From: Shewanella sp. GD04112
GTDB taxonomy: Bacteria; Pseudomonadota; Gammaproteobacteria; Enterobacterales; Shewanellaceae
Assembly: GCF_029835735.1 (NCBI RefSeq)
Contig: NZ_JAOEAL010000001.1
Span: 1,364,001-1,428,000 of the forward strand
DNA: 64,000 nucleotides
Direction: 5' to 3'
Made by a program: the position numbers and the translations under genes. The notes under the pieces are model-generated. The model saw nothing but the letters and a program-made list of their open reading frames with translations. It was not told the DNA's origin and searched no databases. Shown piece after piece: positions 17,360-25,701 of the stretch (position 1 is the stretch's first letter; each line of letters starts with the position of its first letter).

Positions 17360-17367
17360 GTTTCTTA

Positions 17368-17443
<76 letters not shown>

Positions 17444-17449
17444 GAATGG

Positions 17450-17525
17450 TGGTGCCCGAACCCGGAATCGAACCAGGGACACGAGGATTTTCAATCCTCT
17501 GCTCTACCGACTGAGCTATTCGGGC
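17450..17525 (-). tRNA. tRNA-Phe (GAA anticodon)
   Basis: A second copy, identical to the tRNA-Phe at 16828, with anticodon loop TTGAAAA and encoded CCA. It is first in the upstream Phe-Thr unit. The identity extends into the sequence on both sides, marking a recent tandem duplication or gene conversion. Confidence 0.96.
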
Positions 17526-17593
17526 AACTAAACTAAGCGTTAGTTGACTACTTTAAACCGACAACTTAATGCTGCCTCGTTCGAAGTGCGGCT

Positions 17594-17622
17594 ATATTAA
17601 CGAGGGTGTTTATCCTCTGCAA
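17594..17622 (-). promoter_or_regulatory. promoter of the upstream tRNA-Phe/Thr unit
   Basis: On the minus strand -35 TTGCAG (17622-17617) and -10 TAATAT (17599-17594) are 17 bp apart, followed by AGCCGCACTTCGAAC, the same discriminator block as in the other unit. The core hexamers differ from the downstream copy while the discriminator is conserved. Confidence 0.65.
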
Positions 17623-17857
17623 GTGCTTTTTCCTGATAAATGATGTGTTCGACTGTTTAATGTGCACTTTGGCTGTTTTTTATCTATAAACCAGTTGGGA
17701 ATGAGCCTTTTTGATGCCTCAAAGTTGTATTTCCAGCCGCGTGAGTGACCCGTTTAAGCCCCACAATCAGCGTTAATACCATAATAGCGTTAATCTTTCT
17801 GAATTTTAGAAAGATATGAGCGATTTTTACTGATTTTAGTTTTTAATTTTCGTTTTA

Positions 17858-17872
17858 TGATAATGACTATTA
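17858..17872 (+). promoter_or_regulatory. possible Fur box
   Basis: TGATAATGACTATTA matches 12 of 14 defined positions of the 7-1-7 Fur consensus (TGATAAT-N-ATTATCA). It lies about 45 bp upstream of the cytochrome b561 start, in AT-rich promoter sequence. AT-rich background makes chance matches likely, so this is tentative. The rest of the 17623-17913 interval shows nothing else I can support. Confidence 0.35.
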
Positions 17873-17913
17873 TTTGATTGTGCGACTTAAGTGCAGAGGT
17901 GTGGGGTAGCTAT

Positions 17914-18465
17914 ATGTTTAGAAATACTAAGTTGAATTATGGACTTATTGCTATTGCCAGCCATTGGCTAAGTGCGGTTGTGGTGATTGGACTCTTTGCC
18001 GTCGGTGTGTGGATGGTGGAATTGACCTACTACAGTGCATGGTACAAAACGGCGCCACATTGGCATAAAAGCATTGGAGTTTTGCTGCTGGCGGTAACCC
18101 TGTTTCGTTTAGTTTGGCGTTTGGTTAATCCAAAGCCCGCTCCTGAGCAAAATCACCAGACATGGGAAAAGGTTAGCGCCCACATTGCCCATGGCGCGAT
18201 TTACCTCTTATTACTAGTGATTATGGCCGCAGGTATTTTGATTTCGACGGCAGAGGGCCGTGGAATTATGGTGTTTGACTGGTTTGAGTTACCCGGCCTA
18301 ACGCCACTGATTGAAAATCAGGCTGATATCGCGGGGGATATTCATCAATATGCCGCCTACAGCTTGATTGCTCTGGTTTTACTGCATGCGTTAGGCGCGT
18401 TAAAGCACCATTTTATCGATAAAGATTCAACACTACTCAAGATGATTAAATTTAACCGAGGATAA
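17914..18465 (+). CDS. cytochrome b561 family protein
   Basis: From ATG 17914 the protein has 183 residues and four membrane helices with the histidines expected to ligate two b hemes: SHWLSA in helix 1, HWHKSIGV at helix 2, AHGAIYLLL in helix 3, DIHQYAAYS and LHALGALKHHF in helix 4. It probably moves electrons between quinones and a periplasmic partner in the inner membrane. An upstream in-frame TTG at 17878 is less likely as start. The YceI gene follows after 4 nt; the b561-YceI pairing is common and suggests a shared quinone or isoprenoid ligand. Confidence 0.9.
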   Translation: MFRNTKLNYGLIAIASHWLSAVVVIGLFAVGVWMVELTYYSAWYKTAPHWHKSIGVLLLAVTLFRLVWRLVNPKPAPEQNHQTWEKVSAHIAHGAIYLLLLVIMAAGILISTAEGRGIMVFDWFELPGLTPLIENQADIAGDIHQYAAYSLIALVLLHALGALKHHFIDKDSTLLKMIKFNRG

Positions 18466-18469
18466 TATA

Positions 18470-19045
18470 ATGAAAAAACAACTATTAGCTGCTTTGATTG
18501 GTGGGTCTTTACTGGCTCCAATGGCTGCATCTGCCGCCGATTATGTAATTGACCGCGAAGGTGCTCATGCATCTATTACCTTTAAAGTAAGTCACTTAGG
18601 TTATAGCTATGTCGTCGGTCGTTTTAACGATTTCAGCGGTGATTTCAGCTACGACGCTAAAAATCCAACGGCAGCTAAAGTGAATGTTAAAGTGAACACC
18701 TTAAGCGTTGACTCTAACCATGCCGAGCGTGATAAGCACATCCGTAGTGGCGATTTTTTGAATACTGCTAAATTTGCAGAAGCGACTTTCGTTTCGACCT
18801 CGGTTGAAGACAAAGGCAATGGCGATATGGTTATCACAGGTAACTTCACGCTAAACGGTGTGACTAAACCGTTGGCAATCCAAGCGCATGCTGTGGGCGA
18901 AGGTCAAGATCCTTGGGGCGGATACCGTGCAGGTTTTACCGGTACTACCACGTTTGCGATGAAAGATTACGGTATCAAGATGGATTTAGGCCCAGCGTCT
19001 GCCAATGTTGAGTTAGATTTAGTGGTAGAAGGCGTGCGTAAGTAA
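18470..19045 (+). CDS. YceI family periplasmic lipocalin-like protein
   Basis: A 191-residue protein with a clear signal peptide (MKKQLLAALIGGSLLAPMAASA) followed by the YceI beta-barrel (YVIDREGAHASITFKVSHLG, later GNFTLNGVTKPL). By family knowledge the barrel holds a polyisoprenoid such as a quinone. It is co-transcribed with cytochrome b561 (4-nt gap) and ended by a bidirectional terminator. Confidence 0.92.
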   Translation: MKKQLLAALIGGSLLAPMAASAADYVIDREGAHASITFKVSHLGYSYVVGRFNDFSGDFSYDAKNPTAAKVNVKVNTLSVDSNHAERDKHIRSGDFLNTAKFAEATFVSTSVEDKGNGDMVITGNFTLNGVTKPLAIQAHAVGEGQDPWGGYRAGFTGTTTFAMKDYGIKMDLGPASANVELDLVVEGVRK

Positions 19046-19080
19046 GCTTAACGCTACTGAGCTGCATTTATCAGCGAATA

Positions 19081-19106
19081 AAAAAGCGCCTTTGGGCGCT
19101 TTTTTG
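19081..19106. terminator. bidirectional intrinsic terminator
   Basis: Stem AAAAAGCGCC/GGCGCTTTTT with a TTTG loop, A-run on one side and T-run on the other. It serves the convergent yceI (plus) and yggX (minus) transcripts. Confidence 0.85.
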
Positions 19107-19129
19107 CTTTTATGGATAGGCGCTTAGGC

Positions 19130-19408
19130 TTATTCCTGACCCTTTTCAGGCACAAAACCTTCAATTTCCACGTCTTTACCTTCGAAGAGGAAAGAGGTCA
19201 TTTGTTCTTCCAAAAATTTACGATCATCAACATTCATCATGTTGAGCTTCTTTTCGTTGATCAGCATGGTCTGCTTTTTCTGCCATAGGCCCCAAGCTTC
19301 TTTACTGACGTTATCGAAAATACGTTTACCTAAATCACCTGGATACAGTTGAAAGTCTAGGCCGTCGGCTTCTTTGTTTAAATATACGCAATTGACTGTA
19401 CGCGCCAT
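19130..19408 (-). CDS. yggX: probable Fe(2+)-trafficking protein YggX
   Basis: A 92-residue member of the YggX family (starts MARTVNCVYLNKEADGLDFQ; the single conserved cysteine is C7; YPGDLGKRIFDNVSKEAW follows). By family knowledge it protects iron-sulfur clusters from oxidants and supports repair. It follows mutY by 9 nt on the same strand, the same order as E. coli mutY-yggX; MutY itself carries a 4Fe-4S cluster. Confidence 0.95.
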   Translation of the reverse strand: MARTVNCVYLNKEADGLDFQLYPGDLGKRIFDNVSKEAWGLWQKKQTMLINEKKLNMMNVDDRKFLEEQMTSFLFEGKDVEIEGFVPEKGQE

Positions 19409-19417
19409 GATTATTCC

Positions 19418-20536
19418 TTACTGACTGTCGAGGTTGCTAGCAATAGCTACGAGTGATCCCAAGTTGGCCAACACGCGCTCGGTTGCGGAGGCGAGTCCCA
19501 CTTTGGAAGGTTGATTGATGTTATACCAGAGAGACTGGTTTTGTTCCATGACTGCGCCCACGCTCTGCATACCCAAGGTTTGCTTGTCGTAGCCATTTGC
19601 TTGGCTATCTAAATTCAGTAGCATGGGCTGAATATCTAAATGGAAATGGCTAAAGGTATGCCTAAAACCGATTAATGGTTCGAGTTGTGCGGCGTGATAA
19701 CCCTGGGCCTCAAGCTCTGCATTGAGTGCGGCTTGAGTACTAAATTCGGGGAAGCACCAGAGTCCGCCCCAAATGCCGGCAGGAGGGCGCTTAGCCAAGA
19801 AGACTTGGTTATCTTTGAGTAAAACCAACATCCAAGCGGCTTTCTCTGGGATAGTTTTCTTAGGCTTTTTACCGGGGAACTCAGTTTGTCTTCCCATTAA
19901 TTGAGCTTTGCAATCAATAGCCACTGGGCAAGCGGCACAATTGGGTTTGCTGCGAGTACAAATACTGGCACCAATATCCATCATGGCTTGGTTATATTTT
20001 TGAATATCCTGCTCTGGCGTTAACTGCTCGGTTAATTGCCAGAGTTGTTCTTCCACAGGTTTTTGACCGGGCCAGCCCGCAATCGCGCCATGTCTTGCTA
20101 ATACGCGCTTAACATTGCCATCAAGGATCGGATGATGTTGCCCAAGTGATAGGGATAACACTGCACCTGCTGTCGAGCGGCCAATACCTGGCAGCGCTAA
20201 CACTTGCTCAAAGTCTGTTGGAAATTGCCCCTGATACAGATCGCGAACCATCTTAGCGGCTTTATGTAGATTGCGAGCTCTGGCGTAATAACCAAGCCCA
20301 GTCCAATGATGCAGTACTTCATCATCCGGCGCGTTAGCGAGGGCTAACACATCGGGGAAACGTGCCATAAAACGCTGGTAATAGGGGATTACAGTCGCTA
20401 CCTGAGTTTGTTGCAACATAATCTCTGAAACCCATACGCGATATGGGGTTTTATCTTGCTGCCAAGGGAGGGTTTTACGACCGTGGGTGTCGTACCAATT
20501 AACGATACGTGTAGCAAAGGAGGCTGTAGATTTCAT
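19418..20536 (-). CDS. mutY: A/G-specific adenine DNA glycosylase
   Basis: From ATG 20536 the protein has 372 residues. It shows the helix-hairpin-helix LPGIGRSTAGAVLSL, the catalytic aspartate in HPILDGNVKRVLARH, the catalytic-glutamate region MLQQTQVATVIPYY, a C-x6-C-x2-C-x5-C 4Fe-4S loop (CTRSKPNCAACPVAIDC) and a C-terminal NUDIX-like domain for 8-oxoG recognition. It removes adenine mispaired with 8-oxoguanine. The start matches the usual family N-terminus; an upstream in-frame extension to 20578 is not needed. It is divergent from trmB. Confidence 0.96.
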   Translation of the reverse strand: MKSTASFATRIVNWYDTHGRKTLPWQQDKTPYRVWVSEIMLQQTQVATVIPYYQRFMARFPDVLALANAPDDEVLHHWTGLGYYARARNLHKAAKMVRDLYQGQFPTDFEQVLALPGIGRSTAGAVLSLSLGQHHPILDGNVKRVLARHGAIAGWPGQKPVEEQLWQLTEQLTPEQDIQKYNQAMMDIGASICTRSKPNCAACPVAIDCKAQLMGRQTEFPGKKPKKTIPEKAAWMLVLLKDNQVFLAKRPPAGIWGGLWCFPEFSTQAALNAELEAQGYHAAQLEPLIGFRHTFSHFHLDIQPMLLNLDSQANGYDKQTLGMQSVGAVMEQNQSLWYNINQPSKVGLASATERVLANLGSLVAIASNLDSQ

Positions 20537-20715
20537 CGGCGCAGTGTAGCGGGAGATTGGTTGGCAAACAAGTAACACCCCATCGAAAAATCGGCCTAGA
20601 TTCGCTCTCTAGGATAATCTTGTTATACTTCGCCTCCATTAGTGCTTGCACTGTAAGTTGAACTTTGGATAATGCCCTTCTTTTTAGATGGTGTTGTCCA
20701 CGAGACGAGGCAAAA

Positions 20716-21432
20716 ATGAGCGAAGTCACTACCGCTGAATTTAATGAAGAAGGCAAGTATCTGCGTAAGATCAGAAGCTTTGTCCTAAGAGAAGGTCGTT
20801 TGACTAAAGGTCAAGCGCAAGCCATTGAGACTCAGTGGCCAACAATGGGCTTAGATTACAGCCCAACACCATTAAACCTGACCGAAGTGTTTGGTCGCGA
20901 AGCCGATACCGTACTGGAAATTGGTTTCGGCATGGGCGCCTCTTTAGTACAAATGGCGCAAGAAGCTCCAGAGCAGAACTTTATCGGTATTGAAGTCCAT
21001 AAGCCTGGCGTGGGTTCATGCTTAAGTGACGCTGCCGCTGCTGGGGTGACTAATCTTCGCGTGTATCACCATGATGCAATGGAAGTGTTAGAACATGCTA
21101 TCGCCGATGGCAGTCTTGCTCGCGTGCAGTTGTTCTTCCCCGATCCTTGGCATAAAAAGCGCCACCACAAGCGCCGTATCGTGCAGGCCGAATTTGCTGA
21201 GCTTATCCGCCGCAAACTAAAGATTGGCGGCGTGTTCCATATGGCAACCGACTGGGAAAACTACAGCGAGCATATGCTGGAAGTGATGAATGCGGCCAAT
21301 GGTTACAAAAACCAATCCGCCGATGGTACCGTGGTGCCGCGCCCAGATCATCGCCCACTGACTAAATTTGAAGCCCGCGGTCATCGCCTCGGCCATGGTG
21401 TGTGGGATCTGATGTTTGAGCGTATCGCTTAA
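20716..21432 (+). CDS. trmB: tRNA (guanine-N7-)-methyltransferase
   Basis: From ATG 20716 (ribosome binding site GAGG) the protein has 238 residues. The SAM-binding motif [15 protein letters not shown], the [18 protein letters not shown] block and the C-terminal [17 protein letters not shown] motif are diagnostic for TrmB, which makes m7G46 in tRNA. It is first of a plus-strand run trmB-yggL-glsA-yggN, divergent from mutY. Confidence 0.96.
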
Positions 21433-21477
21433 CATCTTTTATGGATTTTATTTTTTAACACAACGGGGAAAATCACT

Positions 21478-21804
21478 ATGGCAAAGAATCGTAGCCGTCG
21501 TTTACGTAAGAAAATGCGCGTTGATGAATTCCAAGAGTTAGGTTTTGACATTACTTGGACCTTCGATGCATCTGTCTCTGAAGCCGATATTGATGCAACA
21601 GTCGATAAGTTTATCGATGAAGTCATTGAAGCCCGTAAGTTAGGTTTCCACGGCGGTGGTCATATCGAGTGGGAAGGTATTATTGCTACCCAAACTATCG
21701 GTAAGTGTACCGAAGAAGATGTTGCTGCAGTGAAGGCTTTCTGGGCGGGTCAAAAAGTGACTCAACTTGAAGTTAGCGATCTGTACGATATCTGGTGGAG
21801 TTAA
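21478..21804 (+). CDS. yggL: YggL family 50S-ribosome-binding protein
   Basis: A 108-residue member of the DUF469/YggL family (MAKNRSRRLRKKMRVDEFQ start, LGFHGGGHIEWEG in the middle). A basic N-terminal tail precedes a small alpha/beta domain. E. coli YggL binds the large ribosomal subunit; role otherwise unclear. GGGGAAAA lies upstream of the ATG. Stop TAA overlaps the glsA ATG (TAATG), coupling the two. Confidence 0.92.
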   Translation: MAKNRSRRLRKKMRVDEFQELGFDITWTFDASVSEADIDATVDKFIDEVIEARKLGFHGGGHIEWEGIIATQTIGKCTEEDVAAVKAFWAGQKVTQLEVSDLYDIWWS

Positions 21805-22718
21805 TGCCAGAACAGGCGTTATTAGAGGAAGTGGTCGACAAAGTTCGGCCCTTGCTCGGCCAAGGAAAGGTTGCTAATTATATCCCTGCGCTCGCCAATG
21901 TTGATGCTGGTAAACTGGGCATTGCTGTGACCACAATTGACGGTGAAACCATAGGCGCAGGCGATTACCTTGAGCCATTTTCAATTCAAAGTATTTCTAA
22001 AGTTTTCAGCTTAACCTTAGCGCTAACTTTATATGAAGAAACCGAAATTTGGAGCCGCGTCGGTAAAGAACCCTCGGGACACTCCTTCAATTCACTAGTC
22101 CAAGTTGAACTCGAGCGGGGTAAACCTCGCAATCCCTTTATTAATGCTGGCGCGTTAGTTATCGCTGACTTATTACAGAGCCGTTTAGGGGCGCCTAAGC
22201 ATCGGATGTTGGAATTGGTCAGGGCGCTGAGTCAAAACGATAAAGTCTGTTTCGACAAGCAAGTGGCGGATTCTGAATATCAGCATAGTGCTCGCAATGC
22301 GGCCATCGCTTATCTGATGAAATCCTTCGGTAATTTTCAAGGCGATGTCGATACAGTGCTGCGCACTTATTTTCATTATTGCGCCTTAAAAATGAATTGC
22401 GCCGACCTATCGCGGGCGATGTTGTACTTAGCCAACCGTGGTAAAACCTTAGATGGCACTGAACTTATTTCGCAGGTGCAGACTCGGCAATTAAATGCCC
22501 TGTTAGCAACCTCAGGCTTGTATGACGGCGCAGGTGAGTTTGCCTATCGTGTTGGTATGCCTGGTAAAAGCGGTGTTGGCGGCGGCATTATTGCGGTGAT
22601 CCCCGGGGAACTCTCGGTCTGCGTTTGGTCACCCGAATTAGACAATCAAGGTAACTCCCTCGCAGGGACGGCGATGCTTGAGCATCTCAGCCAGCGTCTC
22701 GGACGTTCAATCTTCTGA
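21804..22718 (+). CDS. glsA: glutaminase
   Basis: From ATG 21804 (TAATG overlap with yggL, ribosome binding site GGAG) the protein has 304 residues, the normal length for bacterial GlsA. It shows the serine-hydrolase SxxK motif in SIQSISKVFSL, SFNSLVQVE, NPFINAGALV and the MPGKSGVGGGI loop. It hydrolyses glutamine to glutamate and ammonia in the cytoplasm. The pairing with yggL is unusual compared with E. coli, where yggN follows directly. Confidence 0.95.
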   Translation: MPEQALLEEVVDKVRPLLGQGKVANYIPALANVDAGKLGIAVTTIDGETIGAGDYLEPFSIQSISKVFSLTLALTLYEETEIWSRVGKEPSGHSFNSLVQVELERGKPRNPFINAGALVIADLLQSRLGAPKHRMLELVRALSQNDKVCFDKQVADSEYQHSARNAAIAYLMKSFGNFQGDVDTVLRTYFHYCALKMNCADLSRAMLYLANRGKTLDGTELISQVQTRQLNALLATSGLYDGAGEFAYRVGMPGKSGVGGGIIAVIPGELSVCVWSPELDNQGNSLAGTAMLEHLSQRLGRSIF

Positions 22719-22896
22719 TTTAACTCTTTTATTAGCACTGTTAGGCTAAATATTAGTGAAATTCACTAATCTGCTCTCGGTGCTAATTTTTATAACTTCA
22801 TACTAATCATATTGTTACAAAGTTGGCACATCTTCTGCTATTCATCTTTTAGCATGTTAGCTTAGTCGAATTCCTCAGATTAAAGGATGAACAACA

Positions 22897-23718
22897 ATGA
22901 AGATAAATACACTATTAACCGGAGTGGCATTATCGGGTGTTATTTTAAGCGCTTCTGGCTTGCAATCAGCACAAGCGAAAACCGAGCCGCAAATCGATGA
23001 GCGCTGTGAGGTTTCTCTTAACTATGATGTGAGAGTCGAACCGAAAAAATTAGTGATGAGCGAGAAGGGCGCTGAGAAGTATCGCATCGAGGTCGACAAG
23101 TTATACGTTGAAGGCAAGCAGGTAACCTTAACCGACAAACAGAAAAAGCTCGTGAGCCAGTATGCCGATGAGGTGTCGACTCAGGTTCCTGAGGTCATTG
23201 AATTAGTCAACGAAGCGGTTGCATTGGCCTCTCAAGCTGTGAGTATGGCCTTAACACCACTGATGGGCGATGCGGCAGGCGCTAAGTTTGATGAGATGAT
23301 GGCGGGAGTGCAGAAGCGTGTTGATACCGTAGCCTACAAGCAGGGCGATAGTTTTTACCTTGGTGCGACTGAAGAGTCGATGCAAAACACCTTTAACGAC
23401 GAATTTGATAAGGAAATGGAGCAAATCGTGCAAAACTCCATTGGCACTCTAATGATGAATATCGGCAGCCAAATCCTTGCGGGCGACGGTGAGTCCTTCG
23501 AAGCTAAGATGGACGCATTCTCACAAAAAATGGATAGATTAGGCGATGATATTGAGCAGCAAATTGAATCCCAATCTAAGGGGATTGAAGCGAAAGCCGA
23601 CCGTTTATGTGACCGTTTTGAAAACCTGCTGGTGCTTGAGAATCAACTGCGTAAAGAAGTGCCAGAGTTAGCGCCCTATGTGTTGACTCAAAACACTCAC
23701 CATGAATTACGTGAATAG
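22897..23718 (+). CDS. yggN: YggN-like DUF2884 periplasmic protein
   Basis: A 273-residue protein with a signal peptide (MKINTLLTGVALSGVILSASG, cleavage near SAQA) followed by the DUF2884/YggN domain (CEVSLNYDVRVEPKKLVM) and a helical, acidic C-terminal half. Function unknown. The location downstream of trmB-yggL matches the E. coli yggN-yggL-trmB neighbourhood, here with glsA inserted. A 178-nt gap before it may hold its own promoter (TTGTTACAAAGTTGGCAC region). Confidence 0.85.
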   Translation: MKINTLLTGVALSGVILSASGLQSAQAKTEPQIDERCEVSLNYDVRVEPKKLVMSEKGAEKYRIEVDKLYVEGKQVTLTDKQKKLVSQYADEVSTQVPEVIELVNEAVALASQAVSMALTPLMGDAAGAKFDEMMAGVQKRVDTVAYKQGDSFYLGATEESMQNTFNDEFDKEMEQIVQNSIGTLMMNIGSQILAGDGESFEAKMDAFSQKMDRLGDDIEQQIESQSKGIEAKADRLCDRFENLLVLENQLRKEVPELAPYVLTQNTHHELRE

Positions 23719-23804
23719 TGCTCGGCAGAGTAGCTTAAAACCAACACTGGTTGGAGTCAGGTAATGCCGAGCTAACTGACATCATAAATACAGTGATATA
23801 AATG

Positions 23805-23840
23805 AAAAAGCCCCAGTACGTTAAGTGTCTGGGGCTTTTT
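23805..23840 (+). terminator. intrinsic terminator after yggN
   Basis: Stem AAAAAGCCCCAG/CTGGGGCTTTTT with a 12-nt loop, T-run on the plus strand. The 300 bp from here to the LysR start at 24138 hold no supportable gene; they presumably contain the LysR promoter. Confidence 0.8.
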
Positions 23841-24137
23841 CTTGATTCATTTTAGCCAAGCGGAATGATATTAATCTGATTGCTTGCGGCTATTTACTAT
23901 GGAATATTACATTCTAAAGACTAATGTTTGGTATACTCTTAAAATATAATGAAAAGCTGGCAATTCAGTCAGATAGAACACTCTACTTTAGCGGACTTTT
24001 TCGGGCTAAATCTCTACAACGAACCCAATTGCTGTGAGATATTAAGGCATTGAGGGATGCTTCAAGGCATTTGTGCTGCATTCCTATGCTATTCCGAAAG
24101 TTAATATCACTGTCGAAACTGCTTAAGGCGACTTTCC

Positions 24138-25079
24138 ATGTTAGAACTGTTAGAACCTATTGCGATTTTTACTCATGTGGCCAGAGCTGGTAGTTTTAGT
24201 GCCGCCGCAAGAAGGCTTGGGATCTCTAAATCTAAGGTCAGTACGCAGGTAGCCGATCTCGAACATAGACTCGGTGTTCAACTGATCCAGCGTACCACTC
24301 GAAGCTTAAGTCTGACTGAAGCTGGACATTTGTTATATCTGCAAGGTGAAGAGTTGCTTCGCGATGCCGAACAGGCCATTGCTAGCGTGCATAACTTAAA
24401 CGATGCCACCCGCGGCGTGTTAAAGGTGGGGATTTCCCAGTCCTTTGGTGCTATGCATATTATTCCCGCGCTGCCATCATTTATGGCCAAACACCCTGAA
24501 CTCGAGCTGCAAGTCAGCTTATTAGATCATAAGGTGGATGTAGTCAGCGAAGGTTTAGACCTATTGTTAACTATGTCTGAGCAGCTTCCCTTGGGTATGG
24601 TGGCGCGCCCTTTGATGAAGTGTCAGTTCCTACTCGTTGCCTCGCCTGATTATATTGCTAAACATGGTGAACCGTCGCGTCCAGAGCAATTAGTCGACCA
24701 TAACTGCTTGGTGTATCAAGGTGAGTGGCATGAGCACAGCATGTGGCAGTTTAAAAAGGGCGATGATTACTGTGAGATAGGTGTCTCTGGTAACTTTAGA
24801 GTGGATAACGCTCCCGCTTTAAAATCAGCTGCGATCAGTGGCTTAGGGGTTGTCTATCTTGCCAGTTACTTGATGGAAGATGAAATCGCTAAGGGCACCT
24901 TAGTGCCGCTGCTGAGGGATTGGCAACTGACTCATCATTTACCGCTACAGGCCGTTTACCCACGCCGTAAACACTTAGCGCCTAAGGTGAGTGCTTTCAT
25001 TGAGTTTATTAAAGACCACATTGGTAATCCGCCTTATTGGGACATTCCCTATGCGGAACTCTTCAGTGAACGTCAGTAA
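24138..25079 (+). CDS. LysR-family transcriptional regulator
   Basis: A 313-residue LysR protein: N-terminal winged helix (residues about 5-65, ARAGSFSAAARRLGISKSKV) and a type-2 periplasmic-binding-like effector domain (about 90-300). The HTH resembles the CrgA-like subgroup. The ATG is preceded by AAGGCG. There is no divergently transcribed gene next to it, so the target cannot be guessed from context. Confidence 0.9.
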   Translation: MLELLEPIAIFTHVARAGSFSAAARRLGISKSKVSTQVADLEHRLGVQLIQRTTRSLSLTEAGHLLYLQGEELLRDAEQAIASVHNLNDATRGVLKVGISQSFGAMHIIPALPSFMAKHPELELQVSLLDHKVDVVSEGLDLLLTMSEQLPLGMVARPLMKCQFLLVASPDYIAKHGEPSRPEQLVDHNCLVYQGEWHEHSMWQFKKGDDYCEIGVSGNFRVDNAPALKSAAISGLGVVYLASYLMEDEIAKGTLVPLLRDWQLTHHLPLQAVYPRRKHLAPKVSAFIEFIKDHIGNPPYWDIPYAELFSERQ

Positions 25080-25425
25080 TTTTGGAAACATTGTTCTTAA
25101 AATGCGGTTAATGCATTTTTAGAGAGTTTGATGGTTTTGAAATTCATTTAAAATCAATTATTTGTATCGAGATTAGTTTGTATTTTAGTTTGGTTTTTTA
25201 GGGTTCTCTAAAACAGCTTTTTAGTAGGTGTATTGAAGTCTGTTCTTAAATGGATACAATGGTTGCCAGATGATTCGGAATGACCTGAGTCCTACACTTT
25301 TACTGGAAATGACCCCTTTTGGTATTAGCGTACAGGTTGGCAGCAATGCAGTTTCGGATCACAGCCAGCAGAAGTTTGCGAACTAAAACAATGTTGGCTT
25401 TTAAACCATCATCCTAGTTTTTGGT
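25080..25425. other. non-coding gap with possible decayed sequence
   Basis: AT-rich for the first 150 bp, then a stretch (about 25260-25410) of different texture. The minus strand there is open for about 40 codons (…VRKLLLAVIRN… style residues) but has no start or recognisable family. It may be a gene remnant or part of an untranslated RNA. No intact gene is supported. Confidence 0.3.
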
Positions 25426-25459
25426 TTACCTCAGCTCATTAGGCTGAGGTAATTTTTTT
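25426..25459 (+). terminator. strong plus-strand terminator with no gene directly upstream
   Basis: A perfect 10-bp stem TTACCTCAGC/GCTGAGGTAA with a 7-nt loop and seven T. It is 350 bp past the LysR stop, which is far for a LysR terminator, so it may end a small RNA or a lost gene. Confidence 0.75.
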
Positions 25460-25594
25460 CTGATGGTTGAGTGCGGGAAACGAGTTTTGTCTCTCTGTAC
25501 CCTAAAGTCACACCGAGTGTTAGCTACTTGCTTAATACATCAAATATAGTGACCCACAGTGAGATAGGGTTTTATGACCAAGTCGGTGATAAAT

Positions 25595-25632
25595 CCAATA
25601 AAAAAGCCACTTAATAGTGGCTTTTTTATTGG
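25595..25632. terminator. bidirectional intrinsic terminator
   Basis: A perfect 16-bp inverted repeat CCAATAAAAAAGCCAC/GTGGCTTTTTTATTGG with a 6-nt loop. It serves the minus-strand DUF885 gene that ends at 25702, and works on the plus strand too. Confidence 0.85.
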
Positions 25633-25701
25633 CTGCGATTTAAGGATTTTATTGGCAAGGCGTTCAAGGGAGGCTAGCGTTAGCCTCCCACGGTTTCAAG
25701 T

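Noticed and set aside
25595..25632. CCAATAAAAAAGCCAC inverted repeat considered as a transposon end
   Set aside because: The arms form one tight hairpin with A/T runs on each side, which is a normal bidirectional terminator for the DUF885 gene.
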